Assembly (NCBI RefSeq): GCF_020215645.1
Contig: NZ_CP084058.1
Coordinates: 1,240,001 to 1,304,000, forward strand
Reading direction: 5' to 3'
Length of the DNA: 64,000 bases
Origin: Nonomuraea gerenzanensis
Lineage (GTDB): Bacteria > Actinomycetota > Actinomycetes > Streptosporangiales > Streptosporangiaceae
Shown: piece after piece, positions 55,561-64,000 of the stretch
How positions within the stretch are numbered: the first letter of the stretch is position 1
Layout of the letters: the number at the start of each line of letters is the position of its first letter
The notes under the pieces: model-generated
Told to the model about the DNA's origin: nothing
What the model saw: the letters and a program-made list of their open reading frames with translations, nothing else
The model's database searches: none
Program-made: the position numbers and the translations under genes

Positions 55561-57633
55561 ATGGAACTCGATCGCGCCGGCCGGGTGCCCGCCACGCCGT
55601 CCGTCCTCGCCAGGCTGGCCACGCAGCCGGTGCTTCCCACGCTGGCCAGGCTGTCCGTGCTGCCCGCGCTGGCCGTGGCGGGCTGGTTGCTGGCGGGCCT
55701 GCCACTGCTGCTGCTCGGCTGGTTCGCCCCGCTGCCCGCCACGCTGCTCGGGGTCCCGCCGGCGGCGCTGCTGTGCTGGGCGGGCGCACGGAGGCTGGGC
55801 GCCATCGCGGGCGATCCCCCAGGGGACGGCGGCGCGCCGTGGCAGGTCGCGGGCGTCGTCGGGGTGGCCGCGGCGTCGGGCGTGGTCAACGCGATCATGC
55901 ACAGCGAGCAGGTCGCCGTCAGGCGCGACCCCGCCACCTACACCCAGTACGCCGCCTGGATCGCCGCCCACGGAGAGTTGCCCGTCCCCACCCAGGTGGA
56001 GGCGTTCGGCGGCCCCGACCCCGCGCTGGTGTTCAAGAGCGTCGGGTTCTTCGCTGCGGACGGCGCGGTGGTGCCCCAGTTCATGCCGGGCCCGCCGATG
56101 TTGTTCGCGATCGGTCACTGGCTGGGCGTGCCGTTCCTGGTGCCGGCCGTGCTGGGGGCGCTGGCCGTGCTCACGGTGGCCGGGGTGGTGGCGCGGCTGG
56201 CGGGAGCCCGGTGGGCGCTGGTGGGGGCGACGGCGTTCGCGGTGAGCCTGCCGATCCTCTACACCTCGCGCACCACGTTCAGCGAGATCCCGTCGCTGAT
56301 CCTGCTGTTCGGCGGCGTGGCCCTGGCGCACGACGCGCTCGCCCGGCGGGAGCGGGGCAGGGCGCTGCTGGCGGGGCTGGTGTTCGGGCTGGCGGTGCTG
56401 GTCAGGGTGGACGGGCTGCGCGACGTGCTGCCGGTGCTGGCGTTCGCGGGGCTGCTGATCGGCATGCGGCGGTTGCGCAGGCCGGTGGGCGTGGTGGGGC
56501 CGCCGCTGCTGGCCGGGCTGGTGGCCGGGGCCGGGCTGGGGATGCTGGCGGCGTACCTGCTGGCCCGTCCTTATCTTTCCTATCTGTCCGGTTCGGTGCG
56601 GCCGCTGCTGCTCATCTGCGCCGGCGTCCTCGTGCTGACCGCCGCCGGGACGGCCGCCGCCCCCGCCCTGGCCCGCGTCCGCCTGCCCCCGTGGCTGCCG
56701 AGGACGGGCGCGGTGCTGGTCGTGCTGCTGATGGCGGCCCTGTACGCGCGCCCGTGGGTGCAGACCGTGACCCGCGTGCCCGACAACCCCGACGACCGCC
56801 GCACGTTCGAGATGATCGAGCAGATCCAGCGCGCCAACGGCCTGCCCGCCGACGGCACCAGGCTCTACTTCGAGAACTCGCTGCACTGGGTCACCTGGTA
56901 CGTCGGCGCCCCCGCCGTCCTGCTGGCCACGATCGCCGCCGCCCTGCTCGTGCGCAGGCTGCTGCGCGGCGGCTCGTCGTTCGAGTGGCTGCTGCCGCTC
57001 GCGATCGTGGGCTGGACGACCGTCACCACGCTGCTGCGGCCCGAGATCACCCCCGACCACCCGTGGGCCGCCCGCCGCCTGGTCCCCGTCGTGATCCCCG
57101 GCCTGATCCTGCTCGCCGCGTACGGCCTGGCCCGGCTGCGCCGCCTCACGGACCGGCACGGGCCGGTGGTGCTGCGGTGGGGCATGGCGCTGGCCGTGCT
57201 GCTCGTGCTGGCGCCCCCGGCCGTGACCTCGATCGGGACCGCGTTCACGCCGGTCGAGCGGGGCGAGGCGGCGGCGGTCGAGGCCATGTGCGCCCGGATC
57301 CCTGCCGATGCCTCGGTGCTGACCGTGGAGCGGGTCACGGGTGACCGCTTCGTCCAGGTCGTCCGGGGCATGTGCGGCCGACCGGCCGCTCAGGTGGCCC
57401 GCAGGGGGGCCTCGGACCTGGCGCCGGAGAGCGAGGTGCGGCGGCTGGCCGAGCGGGTGCGCGCGGCGGGCCGGGTGCCGGTGGTGCTGGGCGCCGAGGA
57501 CTGGCACGTCGCGCCGTACGGGACGCCGTCACAGGTCATGAGGCTGGTCACGCGGCAGGACGAGCGCTCGCTCACCGAGGCGCCGAACGGCACGTGGTCC
57601 CTGCGGATGAACGTGTGGATGGCGCTCGCCTGA
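55561..57633 (+). CDS. Polytopic membrane glycosyltransferase-like protein
   Basis: 690 residues from ATG 55561. Over a dozen hydrophobic helices. The first loop carries RRDPATYTQYAAWIAAHGEL, an Asp-Pro...Tyr pattern like the acceptor/catalytic loop of GT-C enzymes; FSEIPSLILLFGGVALAHD follows. The C-terminal ~120 residues (AAAVEAMCARIPADASVLTV) form a soluble extracellular domain with paired Cys. Likely transfers a sugar from a polyprenyl-phosphate donor outside the cell; the adjacent GT2 (57754) is a candidate source of that donor. Confidence 0.72.
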   Translation: MELDRAGRVPATPSVLARLATQPVLPTLARLSVLPALAVAGWLLAGLPLLLLGWFAPLPATLLGVPPAALLCWAGARRLGAIAGDPPGDGGAPWQVAGVVGVAAASGVVNAIMHSEQVAVRRDPATYTQYAAWIAAHGELPVPTQVEAFGGPDPALVFKSVGFFAADGAVVPQFMPGPPMLFAIGHWLGVPFLVPAVLGALAVLTVAGVVARLAGARWALVGATAFAVSLPILYTSRTTFSEIPSLILLFGGVALAHDALARRERGRALLAGLVFGLAVLVRVDGLRDVLPVLAFAGLLIGMRRLRRPVGVVGPPLLAGLVAGAGLGMLAAYLLARPYLSYLSGSVRPLLLICAGVLVLTAAGTAAAPALARVRLPPWLPRTGAVLVVLLMAALYARPWVQTVTRVPDNPDDRRTFEMIEQIQRANGLPADGTRLYFENSLHWVTWYVGAPAVLLATIAAALLVRRLLRGGSSFEWLLPLAIVGWTTVTTLLRPEITPDHPWAARRLVPVVIPGLILLAAYGLARLRRLTDRHGPVVLRWGMALAVLLVLAPPAVTSIGTAFTPVERGEAAAVEAMCARIPADASVLTVERVTGDRFVQVVRGMCGRPAAQVARRGASDLAPESEVRRLAERVRAAGRVPVVLGAEDWHVAPYGTPSQVMRLVTRQDERSLTEAPNGTWSLRMNVWMALA

Positions 57634-57753
57634 CCGTCCGCCGCCGAGCACGGCGTGACATGGGCGACACTGGTGAAAGAGGCCCAGAATCGGGAGCTCC
57701 CGCTGGCCCGATGTGGACTCGACTTTCGGCTGGGCAGAGTAACCTCGACCCCC

Positions 57754-58683
57754 GTGAGCACGCTTGAGACCCCCAAGAGTGGAACTGCCGTGGAAGAAGC
57801 GCCGTACGTCACGATCGTCCTGCCCTGCTACAACGAGCAGGACCATGTCCTCGACGAGGTGGAGCGCATCACCAAGGTGATGGACTCGAGCGGCTACACC
57901 TACGAGCTGGTGGCCGTCGACGACTGCTCGACGGACGCCACGCTGGCCAAGCTCAAGCAGGCCGCGCCCGACTACCCGCACCTGCGCATCCGGGCCTTCC
58001 ACCGCAACGGCGGCGCCGGCACCGTGCGGCGCATCGGCTCCCAGGAGGCCAGGGGCGAGATCGTCGTCTGGACCGACGCCGACATGTCCTACGCCAACGA
58101 GCGCATCCCCGAGCTGGTGCAGATCCTGGAGAAGGACGCGACCATCGACATGGTGGTCGGGGCGCGCACCAGCGAGGAGGGCTCGCACAAGCTGCTGCGC
58201 GTGCCGGCCAAGTGGGTGATCCGCAAGGTGGCCGAGATGCTGGCCGGGCAGAAGATCCCCGACCTCAACTCGGGGCTGCGGGCCTTCCGCAAGTCGGTGG
58301 CCAAGCCCTACCTGCGGCTGCTGCCCCCCGGCTTCTCCTGCGTCACGACGATCACGCTGTCGTTCCTGTCGAACCAGCACGACGTCTACTACCTGCCCAC
58401 CGAGTACGCCAAGCGGGCCGGCAAGTCGAAGTTCAGCTTCGTCTCCGACGCCTACCGCTACATCCTCCAGGTGTTGCGGATGATCATGTACTTCAACCCG
58501 CTCAAGGTGCTCATGCCGCCCGCGCTGTGGCTGGTCGCCATCGGGTTCGTCAAGGGCGTCTGGGACATGATCCAGCACCCGTTCTACTTCCCCGCCAACA
58601 CCGTCATGATCTTCCTGTCGGGGCTGCTGATCGGTTCCGTGGCGTTGCTGGCCGACCTGATCGTGCGCTCGCGGGGAGAGTGA
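57754..58683 (+). CDS. Polyprenyl-phosphate glycosyltransferase (DPM1-like GT2)
   Basis: 309 residues. VTIVLPCYNEQDHVLDEVER, VAVDDCSTDATL, VVWTDADMSYANERIPELV (DxD) and PDLNSGLRAFRKS match dolichol-phosphate-mannose-synthase-like enzymes; two C-terminal membrane helices (ALWLVAIGFVKGVWD and VMIFLSGLLIGSVALLADLI). They make lipid-phosphate sugars used by GT-C enzymes such as the preceding gene. GTG 57754 chosen; GTG 57790 possible. Coupled by GTGA overlap to the GT4 downstream. Confidence 0.88.
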   Translation: MSTLETPKSGTAVEEAPYVTIVLPCYNEQDHVLDEVERITKVMDSSGYTYELVAVDDCSTDATLAKLKQAAPDYPHLRIRAFHRNGGAGTVRRIGSQEARGEIVVWTDADMSYANERIPELVQILEKDATIDMVVGARTSEEGSHKLLRVPAKWVIRKVAEMLAGQKIPDLNSGLRAFRKSVAKPYLRLLPPGFSCVTTITLSFLSNQHDVYYLPTEYAKRAGKSKFSFVSDAYRYILQVLRMIMYFNPLKVLMPPALWLVAIGFVKGVWDMIQHPFYFPANTVMIFLSGLLIGSVALLADLIVRSRGE

Positions 58684-59750
58684 CGTTGCGGATCGCGATC
58701 GTCGGCCCGACCTATCCGTACAAGGGCGGCGGGGCGCAGCACACCACCGAGCTGGCGCACCGGCTGGCGGCGCTCGGCCACGACGTGGTGATCGAGTCGT
58801 GGCGCGCGCAGTACCCGTCGTTCCTCTACCCCGGGCAGCAGACGATCGACGCGCCCGAGGGCACGCCGTACCCGCGGACCGTGCGGCGGCTCGACTGGCG
58901 GCGGCCGGACGGCTGGGTCGCGGCCGGCAGGCGGCTGCGGTCGGCGGACCTGGTGGTGCTGGCGGTGCTGAGCCCGGTGCAGGTCCCCGCCTACCTGGGC
59001 ATCCTCTACGGGATCGGGCGGAAGGCCAGGACCGTCGCCCTGTGCCACAACGTGCTGCCGCACGAGCGCAAGCCGTACGACGAGCCGCTGATGAAGGCCC
59101 TGCTCAAACGGGTGGACGGGGTCCTGGCCCACTCCGAGCCGCAGGCGGCGCTGGCCAGGGGGCTCACGTCCAGGCCGGTCGGCGTGGCGGGGCTGCCGCC
59201 GCACCTGCCCTCGACCTCCGGTGACACGCCGGCCGGGGTGGTGCACCGCAGGCTGCTGTTCTTCGGCATCGTGCGCCCGTACAAGGGGCTGGACCTGCTG
59301 CTGCGGGCGCTGCCCGAGGGGGTCGCGCTGACCGTCGCGGGCGAGTTCTGGGGCGGGCTCGACGAGACCGAGGCGCTGATCGGCGAGCTGGGTCTCGGCG
59401 ACCGGGTGGAGCTGCGGCCGGGCTACGTCGCGGCCGAGGACGTGCCGGAGCTGTTCGCCGCGGCCGACGCGCTGGTGCTGCCCTACCGCCACGCCACGGC
59501 CAGCCAGAACGTGTGGCTGGCGCACGAGCACGGCGTGCCCGTGATCGCCACCCGCGTCGGCGCGCTGGCCGACCACGTCACCGACGGCGTGGACGGGCTG
59601 CTGGTCGAGCCGGGCGACGCCGGGGCGCTGCGCGCGGCCATCGAGCGGTTCTACGCCTCCGGGGAGCCGGAGAGGTTGCGGTCGGGGGTCAAGGCGGTGG
59701 ACCCCGAGCCGTTCTGGTCGGCGTACGCGACGGCGCTGCTGGGCCTCTGA
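58680..59750 (+). CDS. GT4 family glycosyltransferase
   Basis: 356 residues. GT-B enzyme: RIAIVGPTYPYKGGGAQHTT at the N-terminus, LLFFGIVRPYKGLDLLLRAL, YVAAEDVPELFAAADALVLP, and ATASQNVWLAHEHGVPVIAT (Gln/Asn replacing part of the usual E-x7-E). GTG 58680 overlaps the preceding stop; TTG 58686 is an alternative. The last 100 bases overlap, on the opposite strand, the 3' end of the next gene. Confidence 0.88.
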   Translation: MTLRIAIVGPTYPYKGGGAQHTTELAHRLAALGHDVVIESWRAQYPSFLYPGQQTIDAPEGTPYPRTVRRLDWRRPDGWVAAGRRLRSADLVVLAVLSPVQVPAYLGILYGIGRKARTVALCHNVLPHERKPYDEPLMKALLKRVDGVLAHSEPQAALARGLTSRPVGVAGLPPHLPSTSGDTPAGVVHRRLLFFGIVRPYKGLDLLLRALPEGVALTVAGEFWGGLDETEALIGELGLGDRVELRPGYVAAEDVPELFAAADALVLPYRHATASQNVWLAHEHGVPVIATRVGALADHVTDGVDGLLVEPGDAGALRAAIERFYASGEPERLRSGVKAVDPEPFWSAYATALLGL

Positions 59751-60610
59751 CGGCCGAGCACGAAGGAGATGCCCGCGGCCACCGCGTCGGCCAGCGTGAA
59801 GGCCAGCCGCGACACGATCGCCACGGCCAGCGCGGTGGGCGTGCCGACGACCGGCCCGAGCACGAGCACCAGCGCGCCCTCCCTGACACCGACCCCGGCG
59901 GGCACGACCACGGTGAGGATCCCGGTCGCCCAGGCGAACGCGTAGGCCCCTGTCGCCAGCACGTACAGCTCGGGACGGCCGGCGACCAGCCAGATGTGCA
60001 GGCCGTACACGAGCCAGCCCAGCACCGTCCAGGCCACCGCGACGACCACCGTGCGGCCGGGCAGCACGCTCTCCAGCGGCTCCCTGCGCGCGATGCGCAG
60101 CGCCAGGTTCAGGCCCCAGGTGAGCACCCGGGGGTGCAGGCAGACGATGATCACCGGCACGAGCAGCACGAAGTACCAGGCCTGCCGCACCGCCTCCAGC
60201 GTGCCCAGCGTCGCGGCGGCGATCGAGATCGCCACCCCGAGGTTGATCACCAGCCCGAGCGAGATGGTGGCGAACGTGCGCCGCGGCGGGCTCCCGTGGT
60301 CGCGCCCGAGGTCCATCATCGCCGCGTACGCCCACACCGCGCCCGGGATGTACTTCCCGAGCTGCCCCACGAACATGATCCGCCCGGCGATCCGCACCGG
60401 CACCCGCGTGCCGAGCCCCGACAGGATCTCCCGCCAGGCCAGCAGCATGCAGAACTGGCCGATCAGCACCGCCACGAACGAGCCGAACACCGCCCATGGC
60501 GACATCGCGGCCAGGGCGGTCGTGGTCTCGTCCCAGTTGGTGGCCAGCCCGTAGCCCAGGAAGGCGATCGCTACCAGGGCCAGGACGACGCGCAGCAGGC
60601 GGCGGAGCAT
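59651..60610 (-). CDS. YbhN/LPG-synthase-type membrane protein
   Basis: 319 residues, seven to eight helices of the lysylphosphatidylglycerol-synthase membrane domain (UPF0104): VGQLGKYIPGAVWAYAAMMD is the diagnostic motif, followed by ATGILTVVVPAGVGVREGAL. No tRNA-dependent aminoacyltransferase domain is present, so it is more likely a lipid-linked-substrate translocase or helper. A paralogue lies at 61530. The last ~33 residues, with an unusual Ser/Asn-rich tail, overlap the convergent GT4 gene by 100 bases. Confidence 0.85.
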   Translation of the reverse strand: MLRRLLRVVLALVAIAFLGYGLATNWDETTTALAAMSPWAVFGSFVAVLIGQFCMLLAWREILSGLGTRVPVRIAGRIMFVGQLGKYIPGAVWAYAAMMDLGRDHGSPPRRTFATISLGLVINLGVAISIAAATLGTLEAVRQAWYFVLLVPVIIVCLHPRVLTWGLNLALRIARREPLESVLPGRTVVVAVAWTVLGWLVYGLHIWLVAGRPELYVLATGAYAFAWATGILTVVVPAGVGVREGALVLVLGPVVGTPTALAVAIVSRLAFTLADAVAAGISFVLGRQRPSSAVAYADQNGSGSTALTPDRNLSGSPEA

Positions 60611-60705
60611 TGGCTCAGGTTACGCGCGGTTCTCCGGCCAAATCCAGCAGCCGGGAGCCGGCGATTGGCGCCCGCGTCCGTACGGGGTCGGTACGGTGGG
60701 GAACC

Positions 60706-61533
60706 GTGGTGAAGCAACGGGTCGCGCAGCTCGAATACTCCGAGTTCCAGTCCGCCATGCTCGACGAGGCGAAGCGCAGGCGGAAGGCAGCGAAGATCAT
60801 CGCGGTGCTGGAGCACTTCAACGGGCCGCTCGGCGGGCTGACCGTCGGCGACGTGGGCTGCTCGGCCGGGTTCATCGCCGACGAGCTGGCGCAGGCCGGG
60901 GCCCGGCACACGCTGGGCATCGACATCGACGTGCCGGGGCTGCGCAAGGCGGCCGACCGGTTCGGCGAGCGGGTGGCCTTCGTCTGCGGCGACGGCACGG
61001 CGTTGCCGTTCCCCGACGGCTCGATCGACGTGCTGGTGTTCAACCACATCTACGAGCACGTGGTCGACCCCGACGCGGTGGTGGCCGAGATGCACCGCGT
61101 GCTGTCCGACAGCGGGGTGCTCTACCTGGGGCTGGGCAACCGGCTCGGGGTGATGGAGCCGCACTACAAGCTGCCGTTCCTGTCGTACCTGCCGCCGGCG
61201 CTGGCCGACCGTTACGTGCGCGCGTTCGGGCGGGCCGACCACTACTACGAGCGGTTCAGGACCCGGCGCGGCCTGCGCCGGATGTTGCGGGCCTTCCACG
61301 TGTGGGACTACACCTTCCCCGTGCTGGCCACGCCGACGCGGTTCGCGGGGGGCGAGCTGTTCCCCGGCGTGCTGGGCAAGGTGGTCGCGGCCGTGCTGTC
61401 GCGCATGCCGCGCGAGGTGCTCAGGCTGCTGCTGCCGGTCGTGCCGACGTACCTGTGGGTGGCGACCAAGACGCCGCGCCGCCCGGTGGGCGCGCGGCTG
61501 CCGCAGCCGCCCGAACGGGTGCGCCCGTGGTGA
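60706..61533 (+). CDS. Class I SAM-dependent methyltransferase
   Basis: 275 residues. LTVGDVGCSAGFIADELAQA is SAM motif I, then LGIDIDVPGL (acidic end of strand 2), VCGDGTALPFPDGSIDVLVF (motif post-I/II) and EHVVDPDAVVAEMHRVLSDS. The C-terminal ~100 residues carry hydrophobic segments (VVAAVLSRMPREVLRLLLPV), so it may act at the membrane on a sugar or lipid. GTG 60706 or 60709. GTGA overlap with the next gene. Confidence 0.87.
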   Translation: MVKQRVAQLEYSEFQSAMLDEAKRRRKAAKIIAVLEHFNGPLGGLTVGDVGCSAGFIADELAQAGARHTLGIDIDVPGLRKAADRFGERVAFVCGDGTALPFPDGSIDVLVFNHIYEHVVDPDAVVAEMHRVLSDSGVLYLGLGNRLGVMEPHYKLPFLSYLPPALADRYVRAFGRADHYYERFRTRRGLRRMLRAFHVWDYTFPVLATPTRFAGGELFPGVLGKVVAAVLSRMPREVLRLLLPVVPTYLWVATKTPRRPVGARLPQPPERVRPW

Positions 61534-62426
61534 AGGCCCCCGTGGAACCGGTGCCGCGGCGCCCTCTGGCTCGCCGGCTGGTCAGATACGGCTTCCTGGC
61601 GGTCGCGCTCGGCTTCGGCACCTGGGCGGTGGCCAGGGAGTGGGACGCGGTGGTGGCCGGGTTCGCCAGGCTGTCGTGGGGGGCGCTGGCCGGGGCCCTG
61701 GTCGCGGTGGTCGCCGCCCTGCTCGGCGCCATGCTGACCTGGCGCACTCTGCTGGCCGACCTGGGCTCGCCGCTGCCCGCACGCCCGGCGGCCAAGGTGT
61801 TCTTCGTCGGCCAGCTCGGCAAGTACATCCCCGGCGCCGTCTGGCCGGTGCTCGCCCAGATGGAGATGGGCCGTGACCTCGGCGTGCCCCGCGCGCGCAG
61901 CGCGGCGGCGTTCTTCCTGATGATGCCCGTCCAGCTCGCCACCGGCCTGCTGGTCACCCTCGTCACGCTGGGCTGGGACCGGTACGGCTGGCTGCTGCTG
62001 TTCATCCCGCTGCTGCTCGTCCTGCTCGACCCCAAGGTCGTCAACGCGGTCATCGGATACGCGCTGCGCCGGCTCAAGCGCGAGCCGCTCGAACGCCCCC
62101 TCACCAGGCGCGGCATGCTGACCGCGCTCGGCTGGGCGCTGGCCGGCTGGCTCGCCTACGGCGTGCACCTGTACTTCATCGCCCCCCAGGTCGGCCTGCT
62201 CTTCGCCGTCGGGGCGTTCGCGCTGTCGTGGTGCCTGGGCATCCTGACGTTCGTGATCCCGGCGGGCGCCGGGGTCAGGGAAGCGGCCATGGTTGCGGTG
62301 CTTGCGCCCCATCTGGAGTCAGGTGCCGCAATTGCGGTCGCCCTTTCGTCCCGCATTGTCATCATCGTAGGGGATCTCATCTGCGCGGGCCTGGCGGGAA
62401 TTGCGGCGCGTCGCGACTCGGTGTGA
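61530..62426 (+). CDS. YbhN/LPG-synthase-type membrane protein (second copy)
   Basis: 298 residues from GTG 61530 (overlapping the methyltransferase stop). Shares VFFVGQLGKYIPGAVWPVLA and LGILTFVIPAGAGVREAAMV with the protein at 59651, and the same helix pattern, so the two are paralogues. Probable role in moving or flipping a lipid-linked substrate for envelope polymer assembly; inferred from context only. Confidence 0.85.
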   Translation: MKAPVEPVPRRPLARRLVRYGFLAVALGFGTWAVAREWDAVVAGFARLSWGALAGALVAVVAALLGAMLTWRTLLADLGSPLPARPAAKVFFVGQLGKYIPGAVWPVLAQMEMGRDLGVPRARSAAAFFLMMPVQLATGLLVTLVTLGWDRYGWLLLFIPLLLVLLDPKVVNAVIGYALRRLKREPLERPLTRRGMLTALGWALAGWLAYGVHLYFIAPQVGLLFAVGAFALSWCLGILTFVIPAGAGVREAAMVAVLAPHLESGAAIAVALSSRIVIIVGDLICAGLAGIAARRDSV

Positions 62427-62520
62427 TTTGGCCCACGATTTAGGGGAGGCTGGTCATAAGCTGAACTTCAGAGGGGGACGACCAGTCCCACGTTGATCTT
62501 GAGGGGAGAAGATCTTCGTA

Positions 62521-63636
62521 ATGCCTCGAGTGCTCGTCGATGCGGCGGCGGTCCCCGCGGACCGCGGCGCGTTGATCAGGTATGTGGACGGGCTCGTGGC
62601 CGCGCTCGATCGGGCCGGTGCGGATCTGTCAGTGGTCTGCCAGCGTGCCGAAGCCGAGCGATACCGGCGCCTCGCGCCCTCGGCCCAGATCCTTCCCGGG
62701 CCCGTGGCCATCACCAACAGAGCCGCCAGACTGGCGTGGGAGCAGACGGGCCTGCCGTTACTCGCCCGCCAGGCCGGCGCAGACGTGATCCACGCTCCCT
62801 ACTACTCCATCCCGCTCAGGTCGGGCGTGCCTACCGTCGTGACGGTGCACGACGCCACCTGGTTCACCGAGCCCGACCAGCACAGCCCGCGTGCCGCGTT
62901 CTTCCGCTCGGCCACGCGCACCGCCGTACGCCACGCCCAGCGGGTCATCGTCCCGTCCAAGGCGACGCGCGACGAGCTGGCCCGCGTGCTGGCCGCCGAT
63001 CCCACCCGCATCGACGTCGCCTACCACGGCGTCGACCTGGCGCAGTTCCACCCGCCGACCGAGGAGGAGATCCGCAGGGCGGCCGTGCGGTGCGGGCTGC
63101 ACGGCCAGCCGTACGTCGCCTTCCTCGGCGCCCTCGACCCCCGCAAGAACGTGCCCAACCTCATCCGTGGCTTCGCCGCCGCCGTGAAGCGGCTGGACGA
63201 GCCGCCGGCGCTGGTGCTCGGCGGCGGCGTGCACGAGGACGACGTGGACGCCGCCTGCCGCGAGGTCGAGGCCACCGTGCGCGTCATCAGGCCCGGCTAC
63301 CTGCGCGCGCCCGACCTGCCCGGCTTCCTGGGCGGGGCGCTGGTGGTGGCCTTCCCCTCGCGTGGCGAGGGGTTCGGGCTGCCGGTGCTGGAGGCCATGG
63401 CCTGCGGCGCCCCCGTCCTGACCACGCACCGCACCTCGCTGCCCGAGGTGGGCGGCGACGCGGTCGCCTACACCGAGCCCGACGCCGGCAGCATCGCCGA
63501 GGCGCTGGGCCACCTGCTGGCCTCTCCCGAGCGCAGGAAGCAGCTGCGGGAGGCGGGGCCGGCCCGAGCCCGCGAGTTCACCTGGGACGCCTCGGCCGAG
63601 GCGCATCTCAGCTCCTATCAACGCGCCATCGAATAG
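62521..63636 (+). CDS. GT4 family glycosyltransferase
   Basis: 371 residues of the mannosyltransferase-like GT4 group: VHDATWFTEPDQHSPRAAFF, VAYHGVDLAQFHPP, VAFLGALDPRKNVPNLIRGF and the donor-binding FPSRGEGFGLPVLEAMACGA (E-x7-E present), then LPEVGGDAVAYTEP. ATG 62521 begins PRVLVDAAAVPADRGA. The 94 bases before it are a little AT-richer and may contain the promoter; the adjacent downstream gene makes a nucleotide sugar, probably its donor. Confidence 0.9.
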   Translation: MPRVLVDAAAVPADRGALIRYVDGLVAALDRAGADLSVVCQRAEAERYRRLAPSAQILPGPVAITNRAARLAWEQTGLPLLARQAGADVIHAPYYSIPLRSGVPTVVTVHDATWFTEPDQHSPRAAFFRSATRTAVRHAQRVIVPSKATRDELARVLAADPTRIDVAYHGVDLAQFHPPTEEEIRRAAVRCGLHGQPYVAFLGALDPRKNVPNLIRGFAAAVKRLDEPPALVLGGGVHEDDVDAACREVEATVRVIRPGYLRAPDLPGFLGGALVVAFPSRGEGFGLPVLEAMACGAPVLTTHRTSLPEVGGDAVAYTEPDAGSIAEALGHLLASPERRKQLREAGPARAREFTWDASAEAHLSSYQRAIE

Positions 63637-63656
63637 TTCGGTAACCTCACGGAGTG

Positions 63657-64000
63657 ATGGAGAGCTCTTTGCCAGACCTCGAGGCGATCCTCCTGGTCGG
63701 GGGGCAGGGCACGCGCCTGCGTCCGCTGACACTGGGCACGCCCAAGCCGCTGCTGCCGACCGCCGGGGTGCCGTTCCTGGCCCACCAACTGGCGCGCGCC
63801 CGATCCTTCGGCGTGCGCCGGATCGTGTTCGCCACCTCCTACAAGGCGTCCATGTTCGAGCCCGCCTTCGGCGACGGGGCGGCGTTCGGGCTCTCGCTCG
63901 AATACATGACGGAGGAGACGCCGCTGGGCACCGGCGGCGCGATCCGTAACGCGGCCGAGGCGCTCACGGCCGGCCCCGACGACCCGGTGCTGATCCTCAA
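63657..64000 (+). CDS. Sugar-1-phosphate nucleotidyltransferase (GDP-mannose pyrophosphorylase-like), cut by window end
   Basis: The first ~114 codons: AILLVGGQGTRLRPLT is the NTP-binding loop, PKPLLPTAGVPFLAHQLARA follows, then EETPLGTGGAIRNA (sugar-phosphate site). Typical of mannose-1-phosphate guanylyltransferases. Likely supplies the activated sugar for the adjacent GT4. Start uncertain: ATG 63657 listed, GTG 63654 just before, and TTG 63669 has the best-spaced GGAG. Confidence 0.87.
   Translation, partial: MESSLPDLEAILLVGGQGTRLRPLTLGTPKPLLPTAGVPFLAHQLARARSFGVRRIVFATSYKASMFEPAFGDGAAFGLSLEYMTEETPLGTGGAIRNAAEALTAGPDDPVLIL

Noticed and set aside
53928..57344. Open plus-strand frame of over 1100 codons across two membrane-protein genes
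   Set aside because: Composition is Arg/Gly/His-rich with no motif; it is antisense to one real gene and out of frame with the other.

Overview
The window is very GC-rich, with third-position G/C codon bias, frequent GTG and TTG starts and tightly packed genes. This points to a high-GC actinomycete. The gene content (two LytR-CpsA-Psr proteins, F420-type luciferase-like oxidoreductase, many glycosyltransferases, DUF6461/DUF4240-type proteins) suggests a filamentous Streptosporangiales/Nonomuraea-like organism; that assignment is inference from gene content, not from a marker gene.

Layout. 1-4435: end of purK, purE, a GNAT acetyltransferase, a UDP-glucose/GDP-mannose-type dehydrogenase and an acyl-CoA dehydrogenase. 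4365-10615: a 6.2-kb inserted element of visibly lower GC. It is bounded by a 38-bp perfect direct repeat made from the 3' end of the acyl-CoA dehydrogenase gene. The host's original last 33 bases of that gene now sit stranded at 10616-10648, differing from the current tail only at synonymous positions. The element has paired GTTCCGT sites near both ends, but no integrase gene is visible. It carries an Xre-like protein, a regulator fragment, a two-gene operon (919-residue HD + GHKL/HSP90-like ATPase protein overlapping a three-helix membrane protein), a tRNA-Thr-like remnant and an HNH nuclease-type gene. This operon is the best candidate for an undescribed system, possibly anti-phage defence (inference).

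10649-35900 is a mixed accessory/housekeeping stretch: a CadD-like transporter, DUF6461 protein, lipoprotein serine protease, HEAT-repeat proteins (including a 507 + 1133 residue pair), an isochorismatase-fold hydrolase with a Gly-Thr-Ser minisatellite, a questin-oxidase-like protein, a DUF418 membrane protein divergent from a double-HTH regulator, ankyrin and GlcG/HbpS-type secreted proteins, a NarL-type two-component pair, secreted proteins, an LLM oxidoreductase/GNAT pair and a STAS anti-anti-sigma factor. Several decayed genes lie here.

35950-64000 is largely cell-envelope polymer biosynthesis: two LCP ligases, a TagF-like polymerase, an IspD-like cytidylyltransferase fused to a degenerate SDR domain, and a compact operon at 41776-46440 (two CDP-alcohol phosphotransferases, a DUF5941-type membrane protein, a LicC-like nucleotidyltransferase, a glycerol-1-phosphate-dehydrogenase-like enzyme). 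Around these are GT2/GT4 glycosyltransferases, polytopic GT-C-like proteins, an acyltransferase, two YbhN/LPG-synthase-type membrane proteins, a methyltransferase and a sugar-nucleotide pyrophosphorylase cut by the window end. Together they look like machinery that activates polyol phosphates and sugars with CTP/NTP, assembles them at the membrane and attaches the polymer to the wall. No rRNA, intact tRNA or CRISPR array was seen.
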